Source: Lutraria lutraria | Taxonomy: Eukaryota; Mollusca; Bivalvia; Venerida; Mactridae | Reading direction: 5' to 3' | NCBI GenBank assembly: GCA_964023205.1 | Contig: OZ026833.1 | Coordinates: 33,258,830-33,322,829 of the forward strand | Length of the DNA stretch: 64,000 bases | Part shown: one piece after another, positions 49,238 to 62,982 of the stretch | Layout: each line of letters begins with the position of its first letter | Position numbering within the stretch: position 1 is the stretch's first letter | Notes under the pieces: model-generated | Seen by the model: the letters and a program-made list of their open reading frames with translations, nothing else | What the model was told of the DNA's origin: nothing | Database searches by the model: none | Position numbers and translations under genes: made by a program

Positions 49238-50605
49238 GCGGAGAGATCTGTCCCACTGATTTGGGGGCCTTCTTGTGTCAAACACCCCCTACGCCCCATG
49301 CTAGGTAGGAACTATATAAGCGTGGGTGTGTGAAAGAAGACGACTTCATTGAAATGGCATTCCTTCGTTTCACATTCTCAGATTGCATTCAGTCGAGTAG
49401 ATTTAAACTTGGTAATATACGATAATTTTTATCACACCCTGAAGGTAACGAACACGCATAAACATGCATCATCGATCGACAAAGGGAAATACCCACTTAC
49501 GTATAGGAAACGCACCCGTCGAGCATATAGGACACCAAGGGAACTGGATGTTTTGGTCATATATCTATGTTTGTCTCTTATATTAATTTCTGCTATCGTA
49601 AAACTTGCCAAGTTTACAGTAATTTGAAACTACTCAAGCGAACACGTGCACAAACACCTTGATATATAAGTTCCGATTCTCGTCAGACAATGTGCCGCAA
49701 TGGCGCAGTCGGTTAAAGCGTCGGACATTGAAAACTTTCGAGACAGGCAGACTTTTTGTGGCGGGTTCGACGCCGGCCACGGATCTTTTTTTTATTTTTA
49801 TTTTTCGTTCGTTAGCGTTATACAGGCTTCAAAACATTCCGCAAACACTTGGCGTTTGTTTCTTGAAATTAAATTAAATAGAAACAGTGTATTTTGTACG
49901 TTTTGCATTAATTAATATTCATTTCTGCAATAATAGCGATGTTAATCGCATTTCACGTGGGGTTACTGTAACGAAACCAGCCGTATGACTTTAGTTTGAT
50001 ATGTTGCACTATGTACCAATCAAGGCTGCTGCATTGAGTTATCATTGCGTGTTGGGTTATTGTCGTTGGCGTCAATATGCATATGGTACGTACGTATCTT
50101 ACTGTGAATTTCATAAGCAGCGCGTGTGTTAAAGTAACAATTTGTTTTAATATCAATTATATAGAGACTGAACATGTACGGTTACATATTTATGTAAGTC
50201 GGAGCGTGTGTTAAAGTAACAATTTGTTTTAATATCAATTATATAGAGACTGAACATGTACGGTTACATATGTATGTAAGTCGGAGCGTGTGTTAAAGTA
50301 ACAATTTATTTTAATATCAATTATAAAGAGACTGAACATGTACGGTTATGTATGTATGTAAGTCGGACACATGGTGAATCAGTATACATATAATTAGTTG
50401 AGTAAGTATAATAGTATGTTAGTGCATGTACATTGATGTGCTTGCATTACCGAATTGCATTTATTTAAAAACTATCAGTCTGAGAATAGTGGAACCGACT
50501 AATCGCAGAACAATTCCAAATTGAATGAGGGAGACCAGGCACCGCATTGAAATTGTGTTTCATATATTTGCGAACTTAACAAATTAAGAATGTAAGTAAG
50601 CATGT
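49238..50605 (+). repeat. Unit U37, 1368 bp, type D
   Basis: Full D marker set as U26 and U29, with the intact D centre that U32 lacks. Confidence 0.97.
49694..49785 (+). ncRNA. tRNA-like Pol III element, copy 37
   Basis: attgaaaact and TTCGACG, as copies 26 and 29. Confidence 0.57.
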
Positions 50606-51974
50606 GCGGAGAGATCTGTCCCACTGATTTGGGGGCCGTCTTGTGTCAAACACCCCCTACGCCCCATGCTAGGTAGGAACTATATAAGCGTGGGTGTGTG
50701 AAAGAAGACGACTTCATTGAAATGGCATTCCTTCGTTTCACATTCTCAGATTGCATTCAGTCGAGTAGATTTAAACTTGGTAATATGCGATAAATTTTAT
50801 CACACCCTGAAGGTAACGAACACGCATAAACATGCATCATCGATCGACAAAGGGAAATAACCCACTTACGTATAGGAAACGCACCCGTCGAGCATATAGG
50901 ACACCAAGGGAACTGGATGTGTTGGTCATATATCTATGTTTGTCTCTTATATTAATTTCTGCTATCGTAAAACTTGCCAAGTTTACAGTAATTTGAAACT
51001 ACTCAAGCGAACACGTGCACAAACACCTTGATATATAAGTTCCGATTCTCGTCAGACAATGTGCCGCAATGGCGCAGTCGGTTAAAGCGTCGGACATTGA
51101 AAGCTTTCGAGACAGGCAGACTTTTTGTGGCGGGTTCGAGGCCGGCCACGGATCTTTTTTTTATTTTTATTTTTCGTTCGTAAGCGTTATACAGGCTTCA
51201 AAACATTCCGCAAACACTTGGCGTTTGTTTCTTGAAATTAAATTAAATAGAAACAGTGTATTTTGTACGTTTTGCATTAATTAATATTCATTTCTGCAAT
51301 AATAGCGATGTTAATCGCATTTCACGTGGGGTTACTGTAACGAAACCAGCCGTATGACTTTAGTTTGATATGTTGCGCTATGTACCAATCAAGGCTGCTG
51401 CATTGAGTTATCATTGCGTGTTGGGTTATTGTCGTTGGCGTCAATATGCATATGGTACGTACGTATCTTACTGTGAATTTCATAAGCAGCGCGTGTGTTA
51501 AAGTAACAATTTGTTTTAATATCAATTATATAGAGACTGAACATGTACGGTTACATATGTATGTAAGTCGGAGCGTGTGTTAAAGTAACAATTTGTTTTA
51601 ATATCAATTATATAGAGACTGAACATGTACGGTTACATATGTATGTAAGTCGGAGCGTGTGTTAAAGTAACAATTTATTTTAATATCAATTATAAAGAGA
51701 CTGAACATGTACGGTTACGTATGTATGTAAGTCGGACACATGGTGAATCAGTATACATATAATTAGTTGAGTAAGTATAATAGTATGTTAGTGCATGTAC
51801 ATTGATGTGCTTGCATTACCGAATTGCATTTATTTAAAAACTATCAGTCTGAGAATAGTGGAACCGACTAATCGCAGAACAATTCCAAATTGAATGAGGG
51901 AGACCAGGCACCGCATTGAAATTGTGTTTCATATATTTGCGAACTTAACAAATTAAGAATGTAAGTAAGCATGT
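50606..51974 (+). repeat. Unit U38, 1369 bp, type E
   Basis: gataaattttatc, gatgtgttgg, ttcgtaagcg and the GAG B box as in U33, 6904 bp earlier. Keeps the ordinary agtaatttgaaactact. Confidence 0.97.
51063..51154 (+). ncRNA. tRNA-like Pol III element, copy 38
   Basis: T-loop TTCGAGG as copy 33, its block partner. Confidence 0.58.
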
Positions 51975-52062
51975 GCGGAGAGATCTGTCCCACTGATTTG
52001 GGGGCCGTCTTGTGTCAAACCCTACGCCCCATGCTAGGTAGGAACTATATAAGCGTGGGTGG

Positions 52063-52190
52063 GTGAAAGAAGACGACTTCATTGAAATGGCATTCCTTCG
52101 TTTCACATACTCAGATTGCATTCAGTGTGAAAGAAGACGACTTCATTGAAATGGCATTCCTTCGTTTCACATTCTCAGATTGCATTCAGT
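52063..52190 (+). repeat. 64-bp tandem duplication in U39
   Basis: Same breakpoints as in U34. The first copy has cacatactc, so the two halves have begun to diverge. Confidence 0.95.
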
Positions 52191-52491
52191 CGAGTAGATT
52201 TAAACTTGGTAATATGCGATAATTTTTATCACACCCTGAAGGTAACGAACACGCATAAACATGCATCATCGATCGACAAAGGGAAATAACCCACTTACGT
52301 ATAGGAAACGCACCCGTCGAGCATATAGCACACCAAGGGAACTGGATGTTTTGGTCATATATCTGTGTTTGTCTCTTATATTAATTTCTGCTATCGTAAA
52401 ACTTGCCAAGTTTACAGTAATTTGAAACTACTCAAGCGAACACGTGCACAAACACCTTGATATATAAGTTCCGATTCTCGTCAGACAATGT

Positions 52492-52583
52492 GCCGCAATG
52501 GCGCAGTCGGTTAAAGCGTCGGACATTGAAAGCTTTCGAGACAGGCAGACTTTTTGTGGCGGGTTCGACGCCGGCCACGGATC
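52492..52583 (+). ncRNA. tRNA-like Pol III element, copy 39
   Basis: T-loop TTCGACG; downstream tail is the ordinary tttatttttcg. Confidence 0.58.
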
Positions 52584-53403
52584 TTTTTTTTATTTTTATT
52601 TTTCGTTCGTTAGCGTTATACAGGCTTCAAAACATTCCGCAAACACTTGGCGTTTGTTTCTTGAAATTAAATTAAATAGAAACAGTGTATTTTGTACGTT
52701 TTGCATTAATTAATATTCATTTCTGCAATAATAGCGATGTTAATCGCATTTCACGTGGGGTTACTGTAACGAAACCAGCCGTATGACTTTAGTTTGATAT
52801 GTTGCGCTATGTACCAATCAAGGCTGCTGCATTGTGTTATTATTGCGTGTTGGGTTATTGTCGTTGGCGTCAATATGCATATGGTAAGTACGTATCTTAC
52901 TGTGAATTTCATAAGCAGCGCGTGTGTTAAAGTAACAATTTGTTTTAATATCAATTATATAGAGACTGAACATGTACGGTTACATATGTATGTAAGTCGG
53001 AGCGTGTGTTAAAGTAACAATTTGTTTTAATATCAATTATATAGAGACTGAACATGTACGGTTACATATGTATGTAAGTCGGAGCGTGTGTTAAAGTAAC
53101 AATTTATTTTAATATCAATTATAAAGAGACTGAACATGTACGGTTACGTATGTATGTAAGTCGGACACATGGTGAATCAGTATACATATAATTAGTTGAG
53201 TAAGTATAATAGTATGTTAGTGCATGTACATTGATGTGCTTGCATTACCGAATTGCATTTATTTAAAAACTATCAGTCTGAGAATAGTGGAACCGACTAA
53301 TCGCAGAACAATTCCAAATTGAATGAGGGAGACCAGGCACCGCATTGAAATTGTGTTTCATATATTTGCGAACTTAACAAATTAAGAATGTAAGTAAGCA
53401 TGT

Positions 53404-54772
53404 GCGGAGAGATCTGTCCCACTGATTTGGGGGCCGTCTTGTGTCAAACACCCCCTACGCCCCATGCTAGGTAGGAACTATATAAGCGTGGGTGTGTGAA
53501 AGAAGACGACTTCATTGAAATGGCATTCCTTCGTTTCACATTCTCAGATTGCATTCAGTCGAGTAGATTTAAACTTGGTAATATGCGATAATTTTTATCA
53601 CACCCTGAAGGTAACGAACACGCATAAACATGCATCATCGATCGACAAAGGGAAATAACCCACTTACGTATAGGAAACGCACCCGTCGAGCATATAGCAC
53701 ACCAAGGGAACTGGATGTTTTGGTCATATATCTATGTTTGTCTCTTATATTAATTTCTGCTATCGTAAAACTTGCCAAGTTTACAGTAATTTGAAACTAC
53801 TCAAGCGAACACGTGCACAAACACCTTGATATATAAGTTCCGATTCTCGTCAGACAATGTGCCGCAATGGCGCAGTCGGTTAAAGCGTCGGACATTGAAA
53901 GCTTTCGAGACAGGCAGACTTTTTGTGGCGGGTTCGACGCCGGCCACGGATCTTTTTTTTATTTTTATTGTTCGTTCGTTAGCGTTATACAGGCTTCAAA
54001 ACATTCCGCAAACACTTGGCGTTTGTTTCTTGAAATTAAATTAAATAGAAACAGTGTATTTTGTACGTTTTGCATTAATTAATATTCATTTCTGCAATAA
54101 TAGCGATGTTAATCGCATTTCACCTGGGGTTACTGTAACGAAACCAGCCGTATGACTTTAGTTTGATATGTTGCGCTATGTACCAATCAAGGCTGCTGCA
54201 TTGTGTTATCATTGCGTGTTGGGTTATTGTCGTTGGCGTCAATATGCATATGGTACGTACGTATCTTACTGTGAATTTCATAAGCAGCGCGTGTGTTAAA
54301 GTAACAATTTGTTTTAATATCAATTATATAGAGACTGAACATGTACGGTTACATATGTATGTAAGTCGGAGCGTGTGTTAAAGTAACAATTTGTTTTAAT
54401 ATCAATTATATAGAGACTGAACATGTACGGTTACATATGTATGTAAGTCGGAGCGTGTGTTAAAGTAACAATTTATTTTAATATCAATTATAAAGAGACT
54501 GAACATGTACGGTTACGTATGTATGTAAGTCGGACACATGGTGAATCAGTATACATATAATTAGTTGAGTAAGTATAATAGTATGTTAGTGCATGTACAT
54601 TGATGTGCTTGCATTACCGAATTGCATTTATTTAAAAACTATCAGTCTGAGAATAGTGGAACCGACTAATCGCAGAACAATTCCAAATTGAATGAGGGAG
54701 ACCAGGCACCGCATTGAAATTGTGTTTCAAATATTTGCGAACTTAACAAATTAAGAATGTAAGTAAGCATGT
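53404..54772 (+). repeat. Unit U40, 1369 bp
   Basis: atagcacacc and tttattgttcg but gttatcattg and gcgtcaatatg: left side A/B-like, right side consensus. Private cacctgggg (destroys the CACGTG) and ttcaaatat. Confidence 0.97.
53861..53952 (+). ncRNA. tRNA-like Pol III element, copy 40
   Basis: T-loop TTCGACG; downstream tail tttattgttcg. Confidence 0.58.
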
Positions 54773-56141
54773 GCGGAGAGATCTGTCCCACTGATTTGGG
54801 GGCCGTCTTGTGTCAAACACCCCCTACGCCCCATGCTAGGTAGGAACTATATAAGCGTGGGTGTGTGAAAGAAGACGACTTCATTGAAATGGCATTCCTT
54901 CGTTTCACATTCTCAGATTGCATTCAGTCGAGTAGATTTAAACTAGGTAATATGCGATAATTTTTATCACACCCTAAAGGTAACGAACACGCATAAACAT
55001 GCATCATCGATCGACAAAGGGAAATAACCCACTTACGTATAGGAAACGCACCCGTCGAGCATATAGCACACCAAGGGAACTGGATGTTTTGGTCATATAT
55101 CTATGTTTGTCTCTTATATTAATTTCTGCTATCGTAAAACTTGCCAAGTTTACAGTCATTTGAAACTACTCAAGCGAACACGTGCACAAACACCTTGATA
55201 TATAAGTTCCGATTCTCGTCAGACAATGTGCCGCAATGGCGCAGTCGGTTAAAGCGTCGGACATTGAAAGCTTTCGAGACAGGCAGACTTTTTGTGGCGG
55301 GTTCGACGCCGGCCACGGATCTTTTTTTTATTTTTATTTTTCGTTCGTTAGCGTTATACAGGCTTCAAAACATTCCGCAAACACTTGGCGTTTGTTTCTT
55401 GAAATTAAATTAAATAGAAACAGTGTATTTTGTACGTTTTGCATTAATTAATATTCATTTCTGCAATAATAGCGATGTTAATCGCATTTCACGTGGGGTT
55501 ACTGTAACGAAACCAGCCGTATGACTTTAGTTTGATATGTTGCGCTGTGTACCAATCAAGGCTGCTGCATTGTGTTATCATTGCGTGTTGGGTTATTGTC
55601 GTTGGCGTCAATATGCATATGGTACGTACGTATCTTACTGTGAATTTCATAAGCAGCGCGTGTGTTAAAGTAACAATTTGTTTTAATATCAATTATATAG
55701 AGACTGAACATGTACGGTTACATATGTATGTAAGTCGGAGCGTGTGTTAAAGTAACAATTTGTTTTAATATCAATTATATAGAGACTGAACATGTACGGT
55801 TACATATGTATGTAAGTCGGAGCGTGTGTTAAAGTAACAATTTATTTTAATATCAATTATAAAGAGACTGAACATGTACGGTTACGTATGTATGTAAGTC
55901 GGACACATGGTGAATCAGTATACATATAATTAGTTGAGTAAGTATAATAGTATGTTAGTGCATGTACATTGATGTGCTTGCATTACCGAATTGCATTTAT
56001 TTAAAAACTATCAGTCTGAGAATAGTGGAACCGACTAATCGCAGAACAATTCCAAATTGAATGAGGGAGACCAGGCACCGCATTGAAATTGTGTTTCATA
56101 TATTTGCGAACTTAACAAATTAAGAATGTAAGTAAGCATGT
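54773..56141 (+). repeat. Unit U41, 1369 bp
   Basis: atagcacacc and gttgcgctgtg. Private aactaggta, ccctaaagg and cagtcatttg. Confidence 0.97.
55230..55321 (+). ncRNA. tRNA-like Pol III element, copy 41
   Basis: T-loop TTCGACG, otherwise as copy 1. Confidence 0.58.
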
Positions 56142-57510
56142 GCGGAGAGATCTGTCCCACTGATTTGGGGGCCGTCTTGTGTCAAACACCCCCTACGCCC
56201 CATGCTAGGTAGGAACTATATAAGCGTGGGTGTGTGAAAGAAGACGACTTCATTGAAATGGCATTCCTTCGTTTCACATTCTCAGATTGCATTCAGTCGA
56301 GTAGATTTAAACTTGGTAATATGCGATAATTTTTATCACACCCTGAAGGTAACGAACACGCATAAACATGCATCATCGATCGACAAAGGGAAATAACCCA
56401 CTTACGTATAGGAAACGCACCCGTCGAGCATATAGCACACCAAGGGAACTGGATGTTTTGGTCATATATCTATGTTTGTCTCTTATATTAATTTCTGCTA
56501 TCGTAAAACTTGCCAAGTTTACAGTAATTTGAAACTACTCAAGCGAACACGTGCACAAACACCTTGATATATAAGTTCCGATTCTCGTCAGACAATGTGC
56601 CGCAATGGCGCAGTCGGTTAAAGCGTCGGACATTGAAAACTTTCGAGACAGGCAGACTTTTTGTGGCGGGTTCGACGCCGGCCACGGATCTTTTTTTTAT
56701 TTTTATTTTTCGTTCGTTAGCGTTATACAGGCTTCAAAACATTCCGCAAACACTTGGCGTTTGTTTCTTGAAATTAAATTAAATAGAAACAGTGTATTTT
56801 GTACGTTTTGCATTAATTAATATTCATTTCTGCAATAATAGCGATGTTAATCGCATTTCACGTGGGGTTACTGTAACGAAACCAGCCGTATGACTTTAGT
56901 TTGATATGTTGCGCTGTGTACCAATCAAGGCTGCTGCATTGTGTTATCATTGCGTGTTGGGTTATTGTCGTTGGCGTCAATATGCATATGGTACGTACGT
57001 ATCTTACTGTGAATTTCATAAGCAGCGCGTGTGTTAAAGTAACAATTTGTTTTAATATCAATTATATAGAGACTGAACATGTACGGTTACATATGTATGT
57101 AAGTCGGAGCGTGTGTTAAAGTAACAATTTGTTTTAATATCAATTATATAGAGACTGAACATGTACGGTTACATATGTATGTAAGTCGGAGCGTGTGTTA
57201 AAGTAACAATTTATTTTAATATCAATTATAAAGAGACTGAACATGTACGGTTACGTATGTATGTAAGTCGGACACATGGTGAATCAGTATACATATAATT
57301 AGTTGAGTAAGTATAATAGTATGTTAGTGCATGTACATTGATGTGCTTGCATTACCGAATTGCATTTATTTAAAAACTATCAGTCTGAGAATAATGGAAC
57401 CGACTAATCGCAGAACAATTCCAAATTGAATGAGGGAGACCAGGCACCGCATTGAAATTGTGTTTCATATATTTGCGAACTTAACAAATTAAGAATGTAA
57501 GTAAGCATGT
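56142..57510 (+). repeat. Unit U42, 1369 bp, type X
   Basis: atagcacacc, attgaaaact, gttgcgctgtg and gaataatgg; first member of the last three-unit block. Confidence 0.97.
56599..56690 (+). ncRNA. tRNA-like Pol III element, copy 42
   Basis: attgaaaact and TTCGACG. Confidence 0.57.
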
Positions 57511-58878
57511 GCGGAGAGATCTGTCCCACTGATTTGGGGGCCGTCTTGTGTCAAACACCCCCTACGCCCCATGCTAGGTAGGAACTATATAAGCGTGGGT
57601 GTGTGAAAGAAGACGACTTCATTGAAATGGCATTCCTTCGTTTCACATTCTCAGATTGCATTCAGTCGAGTAGATTTAAACTTGGTAATATGCGATAATT
57701 TTTATCACACCCTGAAGGTAACGAACACGCATAAACATGCATCATCGATCGACAAAGGGAAATAACCCACTTACGTATAGGAAACGCACCCGTCGAGCAT
57801 ATAGGACACCAAGGGAACTGGATGTTTGGTCATATATCTATGTTTGTCTCTTATATTAATTTCTGCTATCGTAAAACTTGCCAAGTTTACAGTAATTTGA
57901 AACTACTCAAGCGAACACGTGCACAAACACCTTGATATATAAGTTCCGATTCTCGTCAGACAATGTGCCGCAATGGCGCAGTCGGTTAAAGCGTCGGACA
58001 TTGAAAGCTTTCTAGACAGGCATACTTTTTGTGGCGGGTTCGACGCCGGCCACGGATCTTTTTTTTATTTTTATTTTTCGTTCGTTAGCGTTATACAGGC
58101 TTCAAAACATTCCGCAAACACTTGGCGTTTGTTTCTTGAAATTAAATTAAATAGAAACAGTGTATTTTGTACGTTTTGCATTAATTAATATTCATTTCTG
58201 CAATAATAGCGATGTTAATCGCATTTCACGTGGGGTTACTGTAACGAAACCAGCCGTATGACTTTAGTTTGATATGTTGCGCTATGTACCAATCAAGGCT
58301 GCTGCATTGTGTTATCATTGCGTGTTGGGTTATTGTCGTTGGCGTCAATATGCATATGGTACGTACGTATCTTACTGTGAATTTCATAAGCAGCGCGTGT
58401 GTTAAAGTAACAATTTGTTTTAATATCAATTATATAGAGACTGAACATGTACGGTTACATATGTATGTAAGTCGGAGCGTGTGTTAAAGTAACAATTTGT
58501 TTTAATATCAATTATATAGAAACTGAACATGTACGGTTACATATGTATGTAAGTCGGAGCGTGTGTTAAAGTAACAATTTATTTTAATATCAATTATAAA
58601 GAGACTGAACATGTACGGTTACGTATGTATGTAAGTCGGACACATGGTGAATCAGTATACATATAATTAGTTGAGTAAGTATAATAGTATGTTAGTGCAT
58701 GTACATTGATGTGCTTGCATTACCGAATTGCATTTATTTAAAAACTATCAGTCTGAGAATAGTGGAACCGACTAATCGCAGAACAATTCCAAATTGAATG
58801 AGGGAGACCAGGCACCGCATTGAAATTATGTTTCATATATTTGCGAACTTAACAAATTAAGAATGTAAGTAAGCATGT
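57511..58878 (+). repeat. Unit U43, 1368 bp, type Y
   Basis: One T lost in gatgtttgg, ctttctagacaggcatac in the tRNA-like element, and atagaaactg in subrepeat 2. Private gaaattatg. Confidence 0.97.
57967..58058 (+). ncRNA. tRNA-like Pol III element, copy 43
   Basis: ctttctagacaggcatac: the 3' strand of the anticodon-type stem becomes TTCTA, losing its C-G pair, and the variable region has one more change. Confidence 0.5.
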
Positions 58879-60246
58879 GCGGAGAGATCTGTCCCACTGA
58901 TTTGGGGGCCGTCTTGTGTCAAACACCCCCTACGCCCCATGCTAGGTAGGAACTATATAAGCGTGGGTGTGTGAAAGAAGACGACTTCATTGAAATGGCA
59001 TTCCTTCGTTTCACATTCTCAGATTGCATTCAGTCGAGTAGATTTAAACTTGGTAATATGCGATAATTTTTATCACACCCTGAAGGTAATGAACACGCAT
59101 AAACATGCATCATCGATCGACAAAGGGAAATAACCCACTTACGTATAGGAAACGCACCCGTCGAGCATATAGGACACCAAGGGAACTGGATGTTTGGTCA
59201 TATATCTATGTTTGTCTCCTATATTAATTTCTGCTATCGTAAAACTTGCCAAGTTTACAGTAATTTGAAACTACTCAAGCGAACACGTGCACAAACACCT
59301 TGATATATAAGTTCCGATTCTCGTCAGACAATGTGCAGCAATTGCGCAGTCGGTTAAAGCGTCGGACATTGAAAGCTTTCGAGACAGGCAGACTTTTTGT
59401 GGCGGGTTCGAGGCCGGCCACGGATCTTTTTTTTATTTTTATTTTTCGTTCGTTAGCGTTATACAGGCTTCAAAACATTCCGCAAACACTTGGCGTTTGT
59501 TTTTTGAAATTAAATTAAATAGAAACAGTGTATTTTGTACGTTTTGCATTAATTAATATTCATTTCTGCAATAATAGCGATGTTAATCGCATTTCACGTG
59601 GGGTTACTGTAACGAAACCAGCCGTATGACTTTAGTTTGATATGTTGCGCTGTGTACCAATCAAGGCTGCTGCATTGTGTTATCATTGCGTGTTGGGTTA
59701 TTGTCGTTGGCGTCAATATGCATATGGTACGTACGTATCTTACTGTGAATTTCATAAGCAGCGCGTGTGTTAAAGTAACAATTTGTTTTAATATCAATTA
59801 TATAGAGACTGAACATGTACGGTTACATATGTATGTAAGTCGGAGCGTGTGTTAAAGTAACAATTTGTTTTAATATCAATTATATAGAGACTGAACATGT
59901 ACGGTTACATATGTATGTAAGTCGGAGCGTGTGTTAAAGTAACAATTTATTTTAATATCAATTATAAAGAGACTGAACATGTACGGTTACGTATGTATGT
60001 AAGTCGGACACATGGTGAATCAGTATACATATAATTAGTTGAGTAAGTATAATAGTATGTTAGTGCATGTACATTGATGTGCTTGCATTACCGAATTGCA
60101 TTTATTTAAAAACTATCAGTCTGAGAATAGTGGAACCGACTAATCGCAGAACAATTCCAAATTGAATGAGGGAGACCAGGCACCGCATTGAAATTGTGTT
60201 TCATATATTTGCGAACTTAACAAATTAAGAATGTAAGTAAGCATGT
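58879..60246 (+). repeat. Unit U44, 1368 bp, type Z
   Basis: gatgtttgg, tctcctata, gtgcagcaattgcg, GAG B box, gttttttgaaat and gttgcgctgtg. Matches the foreign centre of U32. Private gtaatgaac. Confidence 0.97.
59335..59426 (+). ncRNA. tRNA-like Pol III element, copy 44, altered A box
   Basis: GCAGCAA start and TTGC A-box start, as copy 32, but without the variable-region deletion. T-loop TTCGAGG. Confidence 0.45.
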
Positions 60247-61614
60247 GCGGAGAGATCTGTCCCACTGATTTGGGGGCCGTCTTGTGTCAAACACCCCCTA
60301 CGCCCCATGCTAGGTAGGAACTATATAAGCGTGGGTGTGTGAAAGAAGACGACTTCATTGAAATGGCATTCCTTCGTTTCACATTCTCAGATTGCATTCA
60401 GTCGAGTAGATTTAAACTTGGTAATATGCGATAATTTTTATCACACCCTGAAGGTAACGAACACGCATAAACATGCATCATCGATCGACAAAGGGAAATA
60501 ACCCACTTACGTATAGGAAACGCACCCGTCGAGCATATAGCACACCAAGGGAACTGGATGTTTTGGTCATATATCTATGTTTGTCTCTTATATTAATTTC
60601 TGCTATCGTAAAACTTGCCAAGTTTACAGTAATTTGAAACTACTCAAGCGAACACGTGCACAAACACCTTGATATATAAGTTCCGATTCTCGTCAGACAA
60701 TGTGCCGCAATGGCGCAGTCGGTTAAAGCGTCGGACATTGAAAACTTTCGAGACAGGCAGACTTTTTGTGGCGGGTTCGACGCCGGCCACGGATCTTTTT
60801 TTTATTTTTATTTTTCGTTCGTTAGCGTTATACAGGCTTCAAACATTCCGCAAACACTTGGCGTTTGTTTCTTGAAATTAAATTAAATAGAAACAGTGTA
60901 TTTTGTACGTTTTGCATTAATTAATATTCATTTCTGCAATAATAGCGATGTTAATCGCATTTCACGTGGGGTTACTGTAACGAAACCAGCCGTATGACTT
61001 TAGTTTGATATGTTGCGCTGTGTACCAATCAAGGCTGCTGCATTGTGTTATCATTGCGTGTTGGGTTATTGTCGTTGGCGTCAATATGCATATGGTACGT
61101 ACGTATCTTACTGTGAATTTCATAAGCAGCGCGTGTGTTAAAGTAACAATTTGTTTTAATATCAATTATATAGAGACTGAACATGTACGGTTACATATGT
61201 ATGTAAGTCGGAGCGTGTGTTAAAGTAACAATTTGTTTTAATATCAATTATATAGAGACTGAACATGTACGGTTACATATGTATGTAAGTCGGAGCGTGT
61301 GTTAAAGTAATAATTTATTTTAATATCAATTATAAAGAGACTGAACATGTACGGTTACGTATGTATGTAAGTCGGACACATGGTGAATCAGTATACATAT
61401 AATTAGTTGAGTAAGTATAATAGTATGTTAGTGCATGTACATTGATGTGCTTGCATTACCGAATTGCATTTATTTAAAAACTATCAGTCTGAGAATAATG
61501 GAACCGACTAATCGCAGAACAATTCCAAATTGAATGAGGGAGACCAGGCACCGCATTGAAATTGTGTTTCATATATTTGCGAACTTAACAAATTAAGAAT
61601 GTAAGTAAGCATGT
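60247..61614 (+). repeat. Unit U45, 1368 bp, type X
   Basis: Repeats the U42 markers 4105 bp on. One A lost in cttcaaacatt near 60840; private taataattt in subrepeat 3. Confidence 0.97.
60704..60795 (+). ncRNA. tRNA-like Pol III element, copy 45
   Basis: attgaaaact and TTCGACG, as copy 42. Confidence 0.57.
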
Positions 61615-62982
61615 GCGGAGAGATCTGTCCCACTGATTTGGGGGCCGTCTTGTGTCAAACACCCCCTACGCCCCATGCTAGGTAGGAACTATATAAGCGT
61701 GGGTGTGTGAAAGAAGACGACTTCATTGAAATGGCATTCCTTCGTTTCACATTCTCAGATTGCATTCAGTCGAGTAGATTTAAACTTGGTAATATGCGAT
61801 AATTTTTATCACACCCTGAAGGTAACGAACACGCATAAACATGCATCATCGATCGACAAAGGGAAATAACCCACTTACGTATAGGAAACGCACCCGTCGA
61901 GCATAAAGGACACCAAGGGAACTGGATGTTTGGTCATATATCTATGTTTGTCTCTTATATTAATTTCTGCTATCGTAAAACTTGCCAAGTTTACAGTAAT
62001 TTGAAACTACTCAAGCGAACACGTGCACAAACACCTTGATATATAAGTTCCGATTCTCGTCAGACAATGTGCCGCAATGGCGCAGTCGGTTAAAGCGTCG
62101 GACATTGAAAGCTTTCTAGACAGGCATACTTTTTGTGGCGGGTTCGACGCCGGCCACGGATCTTTTTTTTATTTTTATTTTTCGTTCGTTAGCGTTATAC
62201 AGGCTTCAAAACATTCCGCAAACACTTGGCGTTTGTTTCTTGAAATTAAATTAAATAGAAACAGTGTATTTTGTACGTTTTGCATTAATTAATATTCATT
62301 TCTGCAATAATAGCGATGTTAATCGCATTTCACGTGGGGTTACTGTAACGAAACCAGCCGTATGACTTTAGTTTGATATGTTGCGCTATGTACCAATCAA
62401 GGCTGCTGCATTGTGTTATCATTGCGTGTTGGGTTATTGTCGTTGGCGTCAATATGCATATGGTACGTACGTATCTTACTGTGAATTTCATAAGCAGCGC
62501 GTGTGTTAAAGTAACAATTTGTTTTAATATCAATTATATAGAGACTGAACATGTACGGTTACATATGTATGTAAGTCGGAGCGTGTGTTAAAGTAACAAT
62601 TTGTTTTAATATCAATTATATAGAAACTGAACATGTACGGTTACATATGTATGTAAGTCGGAGCGTGTGTTAAAGTAACAATTTATTTTAATATCAATTA
62701 TAAAGAGACTGAACATGTACGGTTACGTATGTATGTAAGTCGGACACATGGTGAATCAGTATACATATAATTAGTTGAGTAAGTATAATAGTATGTTAGT
62801 GCATGTACATTGATGTGCTTGCATTACCGAATTGCATTTATTTAAAAACTATCAGTCTGAGAATAGTGGAACCGACTAATCGCAGAACAATTCCAAATTG
62901 AATGAGGGAGACCAGGCACCGCATTGAAATTGTGTTTCATATATTTGCGAACTTAACAAATTAAGAATGTAAGTAAGCATGT
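61615..62982 (+). repeat. Unit U46, 1368 bp, type Y
   Basis: Repeats the U43 markers (gatgtttgg, ctttctagacaggcatac, atagaaactg). Private gcataaagg. Confidence 0.97.
62071..62162 (+). ncRNA. tRNA-like Pol III element, copy 46
   Basis: Same stem-breaking ctttctagacaggcatac as copy 43. Confidence 0.5.

Larger units (their letters stand above)
29952..53403 (+). repeat. Higher-order repeat region with types A, B, C, D, E (U23-U39)
   Basis: Order read from markers: A B C D (U23-U26), A/B C D (U27-U29), A B D* E (U30-U33), A B C D E (U34-U38), A (U39). D recurs at 34123, 38229 and 42335 with 4106-bp shifts, and E at 43702 and 50606 (6904 bp, five units). Confidence 0.85.
51975..53403 (+). repeat. 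Unit U39, 1429 bp, type A with 64-bp duplication
   Basis: Same 4-base loss, gcgtgggtggg and 64-bp duplication (about 52063-52190) as U34. Differs by cacatactc in the first copy, tttatttttcg instead of the A-type tttattgttcg, and ggtaagtacg. Confidence 0.97.
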
